Assembly (NCBI RefSeq): GCF_900451195.1
Contig: NZ_UGHR01000001.1
Location: 1,240,001 to 1,304,000 of the forward strand
Origin: Iodobacter fluviatilis
GTDB lineage: Bacteria; Pseudomonadota; Gammaproteobacteria; Burkholderiales; Chitinibacteraceae
Direction: 5' to 3'
DNA length: 64,000 bases
Every line of letters begins with the position of its first letter. Position 1 is the stretch's first letter. A program made the translations under genes and the position numbers. Shown here piece by piece: positions 1-9,416 of the stretch. The notes under the pieces were generated by a model. It had not been told where the DNA came from. It worked only from the letters and a program-made list of their open reading frames with translations, and searched no databases.

Positions 1-1226
1 GCAAAGGCGAACCACGCGGCGAAGGCTTTGAATTACGCACGGATAATCAGGGAGCCATCCGCGCCAAAGGCTTACTGATCAGCACCGAAGCCAAGAGCGG
101 TGCATCGGGCAAGCAGCTAGACCACAGCCCAGCCCAAAGCCAGCTCGAATCAGCTTTAGCGTTGGCCCAAAGCCTAGGCGAAACGGCCACCAACCAACTC
201 GCTGATACTATCGAAACCGGCGAAGGCGATAAAACCGTTAAGCCCGACAATAGCGCAGGCGACAAAGCCACCTCCGGCCATCTGTATCACCATGTGCACG
301 CCAGCAAAAGCTTGGAAGCAGGCAGCAATACCGATAAAGACGGCAAGAGTAAATCCCAAGGCCAGGTAGGCCAACAAAAAATCATCCTGCTGCACGGGGA
401 AGACGGCGTGGCCATCACCAGCCCGCAAAGCCAGACGCTCACCGCAGGCACCAACCTAGATCTGGTTGCGCTGCGCGACACCAATCAAACCTCAGGCCGC
501 CGCTGGATACATAATGTAGGCCAACACATCAGTCTGTTTGTAGCGGGAGTAAAAGACAAAGTTGCACTGAAGCTAATTGCTGCCAAGGGCAAAATCCAAC
601 TGCAGGCGCAAAGCGACGATATTGAAATTACCGGCGATAAAGATTTAAAAGTCACTGCCTGCAAAGAAAGCATTACCGTAGTGGCCAAAGACGAAATTCT
701 GGTCACGGCAGGGGGCGGCTATATCCGGCTGAAAGGCGGCAATATCGAGATTCATTGCCCCGGTACGGTAACGGTAAAAGGTGCGAATCATGATGTAAGC
801 GGCCCCGCTAAAATGACCGCCCAACATCCCGCTTTCCCCCAAGGTACGCCGAAACAAAAAATAAAATTAAACTTGCAGCAAACACCTGGCACAACCGATG
901 CCAGCTTGGCTGGGATGCCTTATACCTTGTTTGCAGATGGGGCAGAGGTCAAAAAAGATGTGATGGATTCAACAGGGCAGCTATTAGTTGATCATGAAAT
1001 TGTGACTCAACATTACAAGCTGGTACTCGCTAACGGCGAGACTTACCAAATACCAGTGCCAAGCGAGTATCGTAATGCTGAGCAGGCAAACCTTGCCAAC
1101 CAAGGTTTACAACATCACCAACCAGAAAGTAACGCTGAAATCAATCAGCCAGACCAGCATACAGATCATCGCCAATCTTACTTAGATACCGTGAAGGGTC
1201 TTTTTAATGCCAAAGGTAAGGCTTAA
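1..1226 (+). CDS. vgrG: Type VI secretion spike protein VgrG, C-terminal part
   Basis: The reading frame is open from base 3 and is cut by the window edge, so only the last ~408 residues are seen. VgrG trimers cap the Hcp tube and carry effectors. The visible part starts with a motif typical of VgrG just before the DUF2345 tail domain (RGEGFELRTDNQGAIRAKGL), followed by a beta-helical, Gly/Lys/Val-rich region (about residues 150-270 of the fragment). A last ~100 residues (LAGMPYTLFADGAEV onward) form an extension that probably docks the cargo. The stop codon overlaps the start of the phospholipase gene at 1226, so the two are translationally coupled, as expected for a spike and its effector. 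The gp27/gp5-like N-terminal half lies outside the window. Confidence 0.88.
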   Translation, partial: KGEPRGEGFELRTDNQGAIRAKGLLISTEAKSGASGKQLDHSPAQSQLESALALAQSLGETATNQLADTIETGEGDKTVKPDNSAGDKATSGHLYHHVHASKSLEAGSNTDKDGKSKSQGQVGQQKIILLHGEDGVAITSPQSQTLTAGTNLDLVALRDTNQTSGRRWIHNVGQHISLFVAGVKDKVALKLIAAKGKIQLQAQSDDIEITGDKDLKVTACKESITVVAKDEILVTAGGGYIRLKGGNIEIHCPGTVTVKGANHDVSGPAKMTAQHPAFPQGTPKQKIKLNLQQTPGTTDASLAGMPYTLFADGAEVKKDVMDSTGQLLVDHEIVTQHYKLVLANGETYQIPVPSEYRNAEQANLANQGLQHHQPESNAEINQPDQHTDHRQSYLDTVKGLFNAKGKA

Positions 1227-3304
1227 TGAGTAAAGACACCGTAGTACCCATCTGCACTAAAGTAACGGACAGTGCCACAGCCTCCCTAAAGTGGTTTGTA
1301 CAAAAAACAGAATATCACCCTGTTCCTACCTGCTATCAGCCTTTGATAAATGGTGAAGATACTTTCCGTGAAGTCCACCTAGCGATTGCGAAAGCTAAAA
1401 AAACAGTTGATATTATTTGCTGGGGATTTCAGCCGTCGATGTATTTTATCCGCAATGGAAAAGAGCCATCAATTGGTGAGCTGTTAGTTATAAAAGCTAA
1501 AGAAGGCGTTAAGGTGAGGGTATTGGGCTGGGCAATGGCCCCAGCAGGGATCAATGTTACTGGCGCAGGCGGCGAATCTAATTTGCCCGGCTATGGAACA
1601 ATAGGGATTAAAGATCGAGCAGGGCAAACGGCTAGCAATGATCAGTATGCTTACGATAAAAAGTGGTACAGCCAGTACGGCGATGGCAGCAAGCCTTGGA
1701 AGGTTGCGCAAGAAAACTGGTGCCAGCCGCTCAGCCCCAGATTAGGTATTCCTCTACGCTTTATTGGGCGTGGGTTTGATGCATTTGAACGCGCAGAAAT
1801 TTATTACCGCGCAAAAATCAATCGCAGCGAAAAAGAAATCAGTGGCACCACCCAAAAGCTGTATGCCGCATCGGTCACTCACCATCAAAAAATGGTCGTG
1901 ATTGATTATGAGCTGCCTGAATCGGCCTGTGGTTTTGTGATGGGTCACAATATGCTAGACGAATATTGGGATACTAACGCACATAGCATTCAGCGCTTCG
2001 CAGGCAATCTTGGGGCCAATGGCCATAAACCTCGCCAAGATATTTCATCAAAAGTGAATGGCCCGATTTTGGAGCATTTACATCATAACTTTGCAACAGC
2101 TTGGCAAAAAGAAACGGGTGAAGATTTAATGGGTTTGCGCAAGGCCAAAGAGGCTGGTGCAAAGCTGTGCCCTCGGCCAGATGGAGCGGGCAAGCTGTTG
2201 ATGGCGCAAATATTACGCACACAATCTCAGAGTAAAAAGGCCGTGCGTGATATTGAAAAGCTGTATATGCAAGCCGTGAACAATTCACTTGGTTTTATAT
2301 ATCTGGAAAATCAATATTTTCGCTGGACTAAACTAGCGGAAACGATCAAAGACGTTGCAGCCAATCTGGCTAAAAGCAAAGAAGCGCATGGTAGCGATGC
2401 GGGCAAATACCCGCCTGTTCACTTATTTGTTGTAACAAATTCTAGTGACGAGGGCGTGGGGCCTGGCACTGTCAATACTTATAAAATGATGGATAGCCTA
2501 GGTAAAGCAGATAATATCCCCGGCGTCACTAAGCAAATGAGGCTGGACGATACTGAAAAAGCATTGCAGCAGGCCAGAATCCAGCAACACCTTGCCCAAA
2601 TTAAAAACAATAACGCCAGCAGAACTAATGTAGGGCTGAACCCAAACAGCAGCATGGGCAAACAAGCCCAAAAAGCACTCGACTCCGAGCGCCAACAAGC
2701 CAATCAAGAGCTAGCCGCGGCCAAACAAAAAACCGCTGAGCTAGAAAAAAAACAAGCAGAGTTAAAAGACCCAGATTACAGCGTACATCCCGAATCAAGG
2801 ACGGGGCTTAAGGTGATTGTATGTACGCTGGTCGCGCCGGATTCATCCATGAAAGCGTCCACCCTGCCAGATGCCTATGGCACTTACCGCAATGGCGCAA
2901 GCTCACAAGGTGAAAGACCCGTGCCACGTCCGGTAGGCAGTCTGCCCCCAGCTCCTCAGCCAACTTGGACGCCATGGACGCCTGTTTATATCCACAGCAA
3001 GCTGATGATCATTAATGATGTCTTTACCACCCACGGCTCGGCCAATATCAATGTGCGCAGCATGGAAGTAGATAGCGAATTAAATATCGCCCATGAAGCA
3101 GGTAGCGTCACCCAGAAAATGCGCCGTGATTTATGGGCGCTGCATACCAAGGGATTGGGAGCACAGGATGATCCGGTGAAGGCTTTTGAAGAGTGGGGAA
3201 AAATTATCAACAAAAATAATGAGGCTCAAAGTAAGCATAAGTCCCCCATAGCCTCATTGGTCGAATTTTACCGTGACGACCCAAAACTTAGCGATCAGGA
3301 TTAA
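1226..3304 (+). CDS. Type VI phospholipase D effector (Tle5-like)
   Basis: 692 residues, close to the usual length of Tle5/PldA-type antibacterial lipases, which hydrolyse membrane phospholipids in the target cell. Two PLD signatures are visible. The first is complete (H220, K222, D227 in HQKMVVID). The second, at H590/K592, reads HSKLMIIND, with Asn where the family normally has Asp and an Asp one place later (D598). GSANINVRSM follows it, as in other PLD enzymes. A charged, coiled-coil-prone insert (about residues 440-515) separates the two halves. There is no signal peptide, which fits delivery by VgrG rather than Sec. The gene overlaps vgrG by one base and is followed 3 bases later by the lipoprotein gene. 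Call by motif; the substrate is inferred from the family. Confidence 0.9.
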   Translation: MSKDTVVPICTKVTDSATASLKWFVQKTEYHPVPTCYQPLINGEDTFREVHLAIAKAKKTVDIICWGFQPSMYFIRNGKEPSIGELLVIKAKEGVKVRVLGWAMAPAGINVTGAGGESNLPGYGTIGIKDRAGQTASNDQYAYDKKWYSQYGDGSKPWKVAQENWCQPLSPRLGIPLRFIGRGFDAFERAEIYYRAKINRSEKEISGTTQKLYAASVTHHQKMVVIDYELPESACGFVMGHNMLDEYWDTNAHSIQRFAGNLGANGHKPRQDISSKVNGPILEHLHHNFATAWQKETGEDLMGLRKAKEAGAKLCPRPDGAGKLLMAQILRTQSQSKKAVRDIEKLYMQAVNNSLGFIYLENQYFRWTKLAETIKDVAANLAKSKEAHGSDAGKYPPVHLFVVTNSSDEGVGPGTVNTYKMMDSLGKADNIPGVTKQMRLDDTEKALQQARIQQHLAQIKNNNASRTNVGLNPNSSMGKQAQKALDSERQQANQELAAAKQKTAELEKKQAELKDPDYSVHPESRTGLKVIVCTLVAPDSSMKASTLPDAYGTYRNGASSQGERPVPRPVGSLPPAPQPTWTPWTPVYIHSKLMIINDVFTTHGSANINVRSMEVDSELNIAHEAGSVTQKMRRDLWALHTKGLGAQDDPVKAFEEWGKIINKNNEAQSKHKSPIASLVEFYRDDPKLSDQD

Positions 3305-3306
3305 AT

Positions 3307-4611
3307 ATGTTGACCCGTTTACTCTTGATTTGCACTTTTGCGCTTACCGCCTGCGGCAATGATTTTAAGGAAAGAAAGTTGGATAATTTGGATGATATCA
3401 AAGCCAAGCTGGCCTTTACTTGTGCATACGAAAAAGACCATTTACCCGCCTTGCCTGCCGAGGCCGATATCTTATTTAAATACGCCCGATTTTTAGAAAA
3501 ATATAATACCCAAAAACAAGATGAAGGTGTTTTTGCTGAAATTGAGCGTCTCTATCGCATTGCCACTGCCAATGGTCATTATAAAGCCAGTATTAATTTA
3601 CAAAATGGCATGATGCGCCGCTATTTACACGGTAGCTCCACCGAAATGGCCGATTGGGCGGAGGAGTTGATCAAAACCAATATCCCTGCTGGCTATTTCC
3701 TAATGGGCCTCTATATCAAAAATGGCAGTGCAGGGATTAAAAAAGACCCTGAGCTGGCTTTGCGCTATTTCCGTAAGGCGGCTGATTTAGGCAATCCAGA
3801 TGCACAAGATTATATTGGGAAGAAATTGGCCCCTATTGATATTGCACCAGATGTCGCCCGTCAAATGAGGCAGTGTGCTGCGGAACAAGGCCATGGGGGC
3901 GCAGCAATAGATTTGGGGGTTGACTTACAAGGTGACGAGTTATTTCCTGAGGCAGTAAAAGTTTTTCAGCTTGGTGTTATGGCTGGAAATGAACTTGCTC
4001 CATCGTACTTAGCGGGTGGATTTAAAGCCCCCCCTCCTGATGATCCATTAAATTATCTAGCCCTTGAAAAAGACGATGAGCGCTCAAAGCGCTACGAAGC
4101 CATTGGCAAGATGTTGACAGCTTATTATTTTGCCAATCCCAAAGTGCCCGATTTGGATCAAATCGTGCCTTTGCCACCAGCCAAACTGCCCAAGTGGGAT
4201 GGCACATTTCAGTGGTTGAAAGAATACCAGGCTAAAGTCGCCCCTGAAAAACCAAGCGATGAACTGATCGCCAAATTGGCTAAAGCAAAGGGGTTAGATC
4301 CTGCATCGGGCATGCCACTGGCCCAGCTTAAAAAAGCTGAAGTTGCACCTGCCCCCATCGCCACCACCACCACGCCAGACCGTGTTTCTCTTGGCACGCT
4401 TTGCCGCACCGGCCAGCTTTGCCCAGAGGCCGGTTTATGGCTTGGCTATTTTGAAGGGCAGAAATATAGCCATCTGCTAAGTAAAGGCCAGCTTATGCCC
4501 TCCATTCCCGCATCGATTCCCCGCAGCAATAAATTGGCCCAATGGTTAAAAGGTCCTGAAAAAATGGAGTTGGCGATGGAATGGCAATTGGAAAAATATG
4601 CCGATGCATGA
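3307..4611 (+). CDS. Sel1-repeat lipoprotein, probable Tle5 immunity protein (copy 1, intact)
   Basis: 434 residues. A short signal peptide ends in the lipobox LTAC (Cys about residue 16), so the mature protein should be a lipoprotein in the periplasm. The middle holds Sel1/TPR-like helical repeats (ALRYFRKAADLGNPDAQDYI and similar units, residues ~100-230). The C-terminal third carries a conserved domain with two near-repeated Cys (LGTLCRTGQLCPEAG) and a PEKMELAMEWQLEKYADA tail. It lies 3 bases after the phospholipase gene. Immunity proteins of Tle5 enzymes are commonly periplasmic Sel1-repeat proteins, so immunity is the natural reading, but it is inferred from position. This is the only one of three tandem copies that is complete. 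Confidence 0.82.
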   Translation: MLTRLLLICTFALTACGNDFKERKLDNLDDIKAKLAFTCAYEKDHLPALPAEADILFKYARFLEKYNTQKQDEGVFAEIERLYRIATANGHYKASINLQNGMMRRYLHGSSTEMADWAEELIKTNIPAGYFLMGLYIKNGSAGIKKDPELALRYFRKAADLGNPDAQDYIGKKLAPIDIAPDVARQMRQCAAEQGHGGAAIDLGVDLQGDELFPEAVKVFQLGVMAGNELAPSYLAGGFKAPPPDDPLNYLALEKDDERSKRYEAIGKMLTAYYFANPKVPDLDQIVPLPPAKLPKWDGTFQWLKEYQAKVAPEKPSDELIAKLAKAKGLDPASGMPLAQLKKAEVAPAPIATTTTPDRVSLGTLCRTGQLCPEAGLWLGYFEGQKYSHLLSKGQLMPSIPASIPRSNKLAQWLKGPEKMELAMEWQLEKYADA

Positions 4612-7020
4612 TTTTTTAAGGGGGGCGAGAGGCAATAGAATACCTGTGCGTATTTATTGTTCCGTCTTGTTTTCTATCCTTGCAATCACCGCCTGCGGCA
4701 ATGATTTTAAGGAAAGAAAATTGGATAATCTGGATGGTATCAAAGCCAAGCTGGCCTTTACGTGTACTTACGAAAAAGACCATTTACCGGCCTTGCCTGT
4801 CGAGGCAGATATCTTATTTAAATACGCCCGATTTTTAGAAAAGTATAATACCCAGAAACAAGATGAAGGTGTTTTTGCAGAAATAGAACGCCTTTATCGA
4901 ATTGCCACGGCCAATGGCCATTATAAAGCCAGTATTAATTTACAGAATGGCATGATGCGCCGCTATTTACACGGCAGCTCCACCGAAATGGCCGATTGGG
5001 CTGAGGAGTTGATCAAAGCCAATATCCCTGCGGGCTATTTTCTAATGGGCCTCTATATTAAAAACGGCAGTGCAGGGATTAAAAAAGACCCTGAGCTGGC
5101 TTTGCGCTATTTCCGCAAGGCTGCTGATTTAGGCAACCCAGATGCGCAATATTATGTTGGGGACAAATTGGCCCCTATTGATATTGCACCGGATGTCGCC
5201 CGTCAAATGCATCAGTGTGCTGCTGAACAAGGGCACGGGAAGGCGGCAACAGATTTAGGTATGGACTTTCAATTAAATGGGATCTATTCCAAATCCATAA
5301 AAGCCTTCCAACTTGGTGTGTTAGCAGGAAATGATATATCTGCATTAAATTTAGAAAATGCATTTAAAGCCCCCCCCCTGATCATCCACTATATTATTTA
5401 GCCCTTGAAAAAGACGATGAGCGCGCAAAACGCTATAAAGCCATTGGCGATATGTTGACCGCTTATGACTTTGCCAACCCCAAAGTCCCCGAGCTCGATC
5501 AAATCGTGCCATTGCCACCGGCCAAACTGCCCAAATGGGACGGCACATTTCAGTGGCTGAAAGAATATCAAGCTAAAGTCGCCCCTGAAAAACCAAGCGA
5601 TGAACTGATCGCCAGATTGGCTAAAGCCAAGGGCTTAGACCCTGCATCGGGCATGCCGCTGGCCCAGCTTAAAAAAGCGGAAGTTGCTCCAGCAACCATC
5701 GCAGCCACTACGCCAGACCGTGTTTCCCTTGGCACGCTTTGCCGCACCGGCCAGCCTTGCCCCGAGGCGGGTCTATGGCTTGGCTCTTTTGAAGGACAGC
5801 AATATAGCCATCTGCTAAGCAAAGGCCAGCCCATGCCGACAATTTCAACATCGATTCCCCGCAGCAATAGGCTAGCCCAATGGTTAAAAGGTCCTGAAAA
5901 AATGGAGCTGGCTATGGAATGGCAATTGGAAAAATATACCGATGCATGATTTTTTAAGGGGGGCGAGAGGCAATAGAATACCTGTGCGTATTTATTGCTC
6001 CGTCTTGTTTTCTATCCTTGCAATCACCGCCTGCGGCAATGATTTTAAGGAAAGAAAATTGGATAATCTGGATGGTATCAAAGCCAAGCTGGCCTTTACT
6101 TGTACTTACGAAAAAGACCATTTACCGGCCTTGCCTGTCGAGGCAGATATCTTATTTAAATACGCCCGATTTTTAGAAAAGTATAATACCCAGAAACAAG
6201 ATGAAGGTGTTTTTGCAGAAATTGAGCGACTTTACCGAATTGCTACCGCCAATGGTCATTATAAAGCTAGTATAAATTTACAGAATGGCATGATGAGCCG
6301 CTATTTACACGGCAGCTCCACCGAAATGGCCGATTGGGCGGAGGAGTTGATCAAAGCCAATATTCCTGCGGGTTATTTTCTAATGGGCCTCTATATTAAA
6401 AACGGCAGCGCAGGGATTAAAAAGGATCCTGATCTTGCTTTGCGCTATTTCCGCAAGGCGGCTGATTTAGGTAATCCAGATGCGCAATATTATGTAGGTG
6501 ATAAGCTGGCCCCAATTGATATTGCACCGGATATTTCCCGTCAAATGTTACGTTGTGCAGCAGAACAAGGCCACGGGAAAGCGGCTATTGAGCTAGGTAG
6601 TGACCAAAAACTTGATCAGCATTATAAAGAGGCAGTTAAGTCATACCAACTGGGCGTGGCAGCAGGAAATGAACTTGCTCCATCGTACTTAGCTGGTGGA
6701 TTTAAAGCCCCCTCCCCTGATAACCCATTGGATTACCTTGGCCTTGAAAAAGACGATGAGCGCTCAAAGCGCTACGAAGCCATTGGCAAGATGTTGACAG
6801 CTTATTATTTTGCCAATCCCAAAGTGCCCGATTTGGATCAAATCGTGCCTTTGCCACCAGCCAAACTGCCCAAGTGGGATGGCACATTTCAGTGGTTGAA
6901 AGAATACCAGGCTAAAGTCGCCCCTGAAAAGCCGAGCGATGAATTGATCGCAAAACTGGCAAAAGCCAAGGGGCTAGACCCTGCATCGGGCATGCCGCTG
7001 GCCCAGCTTAAAAAAAACTG
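3347..7020 (+). repeat. Tandem triplication of immunity gene (~1.34 kb unit)
   Basis: Three direct repeats begin at the shared sequence coding TACGNDFKERKLDN (about 3347, 4687 and 6026). The distance between equivalent points of copies 2 and 3 is 1338 bases. The junctions share ATGCATGATTTTTTAAGG, which sits at the end of copies 1 and 2. Similarity is very high at both ends and low in a ~120-base central segment. Confidence 0.85.
4598..5949 (+). pseudogene. Sel1-repeat immunity lipoprotein copy 2, frameshifted in poly-C
   Basis: Second tandem copy of the 434-residue lipoprotein. A likely start is GTG at 4646, giving a short signal peptide ending in the lipobox ITAC; in-frame ATGs at 4598 and 4604 lie inside the end of copy 1. 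The frame is intact until a run of nine C near 5370. Copies 1 and 3 have one more base at this point, so copy 2 shifts frame and stops at 5401. The remaining protein (LALEKDDERAKRY onward) continues in another frame to 5949 without further damage. One base change in the homopolymer would restore it, so it may be recently broken or phase-variable. Residues ~190-230 differ sharply from the other copies. Confidence 0.8.
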
Positions 7021-7021
7021 A
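5942..7021 (+). CDS. Sel1-repeat immunity lipoprotein copy 3, C-terminally truncated
   Basis: Third tandem copy, 359 residues instead of 434. The start region (ATG 5942, or GTG about 42 bases later giving a compact ITAC signal peptide) is almost identical to copy 2. After about residue 230 it follows copy 1 (SYLAGGFKAP, AYYFANPKVPDLD), so the copies look mosaic. It ends at an A-run: AAAAAAAACTGA replaces the AAAAAAGCTGAA of copy 1. One extra base brings a stop, and the Cys-containing C-terminal domain is lost; downstream DNA to about 7070 is only weakly recognisable. It could be a shortened immunity protein or a decaying gene. The lipobox and Sel1 repeats are intact. Confidence 0.7.
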   Translation: MHDFLRGARGNRIPVRIYCSVLFSILAITACGNDFKERKLDNLDGIKAKLAFTCTYEKDHLPALPVEADILFKYARFLEKYNTQKQDEGVFAEIERLYRIATANGHYKASINLQNGMMSRYLHGSSTEMADWAEELIKANIPAGYFLMGLYIKNGSAGIKKDPDLALRYFRKAADLGNPDAQYYVGDKLAPIDIAPDISRQMLRCAAEQGHGKAAIELGSDQKLDQHYKEAVKSYQLGVAAGNELAPSYLAGGFKAPSPDNPLDYLGLEKDDERSKRYEAIGKMLTAYYFANPKVPDLDQIVPLPPAKLPKWDGTFQWLKEYQAKVAPEKPSDELIAKLAKAKGLDPASGMPLAQLKKN

Positions 7022-7220
7022 AGTTACACCTGCCTCGATAGTTTCGCCAAAAAGAGCCGTTGAGCTCTATTTAAATAAGGCTAGGTGGTACTAGATTTTC
7101 CCAGCTTTAGTTCTGGTGAGACACATTGGCATTAGAAGGAGTGCTTTGACATAATGTTTTGTATTTTTCTGGCTTACTTTTTGCTTGCTTGATATTGAAT
7201 CAACAACCAAGGTGCCATGA

Positions 7221-7634
7221 ATGAACATCTCAGGAGTCTCCCCTCTAAGTCCTTTTCCTAGCAGCATGCGGCCTAAGATACCCTATCAGACAGATGCCCC
7301 TAGTAGTGATTCGAGTCGATATGACCCGACAAGCATGACGGATAAGGAGGCGGCAAAATTAGCCACTGACTTGTACAATGACGGCAAAATTAGCTTTTAT
7401 GAGCTTGGGGCAATGCAGCTTTGCCATCTAAATATTAATGAAGATGGTAGCCCTCGCACAGAAGACACTGCAACTTTATCGAAAAAGTGGAATTTCATTG
7501 ATTATGCTGAAACAAGTGTTCGTAGTTGCCAGTCAAGAAATGATGAGCAAGGCGCTAAAATTTACCAACACCTTCTGGATGTTTTAAAACAAACAGCTAC
7601 GGAACCAGGAAGAAGACTTAATGTTTCAGCATAA
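7221..7634 (+). CDS. Hypothetical protein, 137 residues
   Basis: I do not recognise this family. The start ATG at 7221 has AAGGTG seven bases upstream. The first ~40 residues are rich in Ser, Pro and Thr without a signal peptide or membrane segment, and the rest is a compact, mostly helical, soluble domain (TDKEAAKLATDLYNDGKISF, then a C-terminal helix around KIYQHLLDVLKQ). A Ser/Pro-rich, disordered N-terminus is common in secreted effectors, and the type VI locus lies upstream, but nothing else supports such a role. The gene stands alone, with ~200 bases before it and a strong terminator just after its stop. Confidence 0.6.
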   Translation: MNISGVSPLSPFPSSMRPKIPYQTDAPSSDSSRYDPTSMTDKEAAKLATDLYNDGKISFYELGAMQLCHLNINEDGSPRTEDTATLSKKWNFIDYAETSVRSCQSRNDEQGAKIYQHLLDVLKQTATEPGRRLNVSA

Positions 7635-7668
7635 AAAAAAGCCGCCAAATATTAGGCGGCTTTTTTTT
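7633..7668. terminator. Bidirectional rho-independent terminator
   Basis: A perfect stem of GCCGCC/GGCGGC with an 8-base loop is flanked by eight A on one side and eight T on the other. It can end both the plus-strand gene at 7221 and the convergent minus-strand gene ending at 7682. Confidence 0.92.
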
Positions 7669-7681
7669 ACTAAAAATATTT

Positions 7682-8275
7682 TTATCGGATACTTATTTGA
7701 GCCGAAAGTGTATTCCAAGGCGAGTTAAGAGATGTATTTGTATGTTGGAAGAAGCCATTTTGATTCCCTGAAACATCCCAGTAAACGATAAACCCTGCAA
7801 CTGTATTACCAGGAGGGCATGGAATAGCGGCACTTCCATTTACAAAGCATAAGGTATCACGACGGAAGATCGATGCTGACGGGACTACTCCTCCATTCAT
7901 ACGTGCAATCGGATTGCCTCCATAGCCCATTTCTAAAACGGCAACGGCTAAAAACGCTCCCCCATGATCTTGTACTGTCGCTTGAGCACCTACTGGAATA
8001 TTTTCCCAACCTATATTGTTAGAACCAACGGCAATTACTCTAACTTGAGATAGAGGTGCTGCAGGTGCGAAAGTTGTGTTTTCTGCGTGAGCTGATGACT
8101 TTGTTGTTTCTGCAGGTTTTATTTGAGATAGATCTAGGCGTAGCGGTTGGCCAAAAACATAGTCATCAAACGCTTTTTTCTCTGGATAAATGGACGAAGC
8201 ATCTTGATCGGCCATCGCAGCAGGAGAGCTAACAGCAAGGTATGCAGATACAAGTACTAGAAGTAACTTTTTCAT
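7682..8275 (-). CDS. Secreted hypothetical protein
   Basis: Starting at the MKKLLLVLVSAYLAVSS methionine (8275) it has a clear Sec signal peptide ending near AAMA. The frame extends 9 codons further upstream (to 8302), but that would bury the signal. The mature part is ~175 residues, Gly/Ala/Asn-rich and beta-like, with a Cys pair (TLCFVNGSAAIPCPPG) that could form a disulfide. No known domain was recognised. Convergent with the 7221 gene and divergent from the HNH-like gene at 8437. A secreted surface or pilus-associated role is possible given the pilus island nearby, but this is only positional. Confidence 0.55.
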   Translation of the reverse strand: MKKLLLVLVSAYLAVSSPAAMADQDASSIYPEKKAFDDYVFGQPLRLDLSQIKPAETTKSSAHAENTTFAPAAPLSQVRVIAVGSNNIGWENIPVGAQATVQDHGGAFLAVAVLEMGYGGNPIARMNGGVVPSASIFRRDTLCFVNGSAAIPCPPGNTVAGFIVYWDVSGNQNGFFQHTNTSLNSPWNTLSAQISIR

Positions 8276-8436
8276 CTGAAATCTCGGTAGGTTTGTGAAC
8301 ATAAAGCTTAGTTATTTGGTTTGCATGGTGTCAATAATTTGTAGGTGTATGAAATGTACGAGTAATATATTTGCTGTGAGTACTTTGTTGTAATACAGAT
8401 ATTGGGGTTCGATTTGCTGAGATAGAAGGTGCCAGA

Positions 8437-9249
8437 GTGGTAATAACTCAAGTTTCTAGCTATGGGCCCAAAGTGGGGCAGTGTATTTATTGTGGCTCTA
8501 CTGACGATAATCTTACAAAGGAGCATGCTATCCCATATGGGTTAAATGGGCCTTGGACGTTATTAGATGCGAGTTGTGCAAAGTGTGCAGGTATCACACA
8601 TCGATTTGAGCGGGATACGATGAAAGGGCTTTTTCAGAATGTTCGAACAATTCTCAGAATGCAATCGCGGAGGCCAAAAGAACGTCTATTGAGTTTGCCT
8701 TTGGTTTTAGAAAATCAAGGTTTGCAGCAAATAATTCAAGTTCCAATCAATGAATTCCCTTTGTATTTGCCTATGCCAATTTTTCCCCCGCCAGGTATAT
8801 TGGTTGGTACTTCTTTATCTCTCCCGCTTTCGGCAGACGTTAATTTTATTCACGTTGCTGGGCCATCTTTTGAAGAGGTGAGTCTCCGTTACGGCGGATG
8901 TTTCGTAGGCAGTCAGCTCTCTTTTTATCCTGGGTACTTTGCGCGAACAATCGCGAAAATTGCATATTGTGCCGCTGTTTATACCCTAGGAATTGCTCCG
9001 TTTAAAGGTTCGCCAATTCGTAGAGTAATTTTGGGAGAGGATCTGTCTATTGGGCATTGGGTGGGGGCTTGGACTGGTGATCCAGCAAACGAAGCAAAGG
9101 GCCTTCATGCAATGCAAGTCCGAATGGAGGATTCAAATGTTCACGTAATCCTACGGTTATTTGCTCAATTTAATACGCCTGAATATCACGTAGTGTTACA
9201 GCCAACGGCTGGATATTTTATCCAGCCTAAAAAATTTCCTTGGAGATAA
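8437..9249 (+). CDS. HNH-endonuclease-like protein
   Basis: 270 residues, GTG start. The N-terminus contains a zinc-type HNH pattern: CIYCG (about residues 14-18), then KEHAIP, then CAKCAGITHRFE. This matches the CxxC...HxIP...CxxC...H layout of the HNH endonuclease fold found in defence proteins and mobile-element nucleases. The remaining ~190 residues match nothing I know. HNH domains cleave DNA or RNA with a metal; here activity is inferred only from the motif. It stands alone between a secreted-protein gene and a long inverted repeat, in a region with other unknown genes, consistent with cargo of a mobile region. Confidence 0.55.
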   Translation: MVITQVSSYGPKVGQCIYCGSTDDNLTKEHAIPYGLNGPWTLLDASCAKCAGITHRFERDTMKGLFQNVRTILRMQSRRPKERLLSLPLVLENQGLQQIIQVPINEFPLYLPMPIFPPPGILVGTSLSLPLSADVNFIHVAGPSFEEVSLRYGGCFVGSQLSFYPGYFARTIAKIAYCAAVYTLGIAPFKGSPIRRVILGEDLSIGHWVGAWTGDPANEAKGLHAMQVRMEDSNVHVILRLFAQFNTPEYHVVLQPTAGYFIQPKKFPWR

Positions 9250-9261
9250 AGGGAGTAAATA

Positions 9262-9345
9262 ATACGTAGTAATGACGTAGTAAAAAGATAGTGCTTATGT
9301 GTCGATTAGCCTAACAACCATGATACTACGCAGTTACTACGTATA
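9262..9345. repeat. Long imperfect inverted repeat with ACGTAGTA words
   Basis: AATACGTAGTAATGACGTAGTA (9262-9282 region) faces a near-complementary TACTACGCAGTTACTACGTA (9324-9343) across about 40 bases. Each arm contains ACGTAGTA twice with an 11-base period. The same element occurs at 10484 and 27115. Confidence 0.8.
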
Positions 9346-9416
9346 ATTTTTATTCTTCTCACTTTCTTTTTCATTGTGTTTCTCTTCTGAAAAATGAAAT
9401 TTGTTACCCCTGTAAT

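Noticed and set aside
7146..7175. Sigma-70 promoter with TTGACA before the 7221 gene
   Set aside because: TTGACA is present at 7146, but no acceptable -10 box at 16-18 bases was found.
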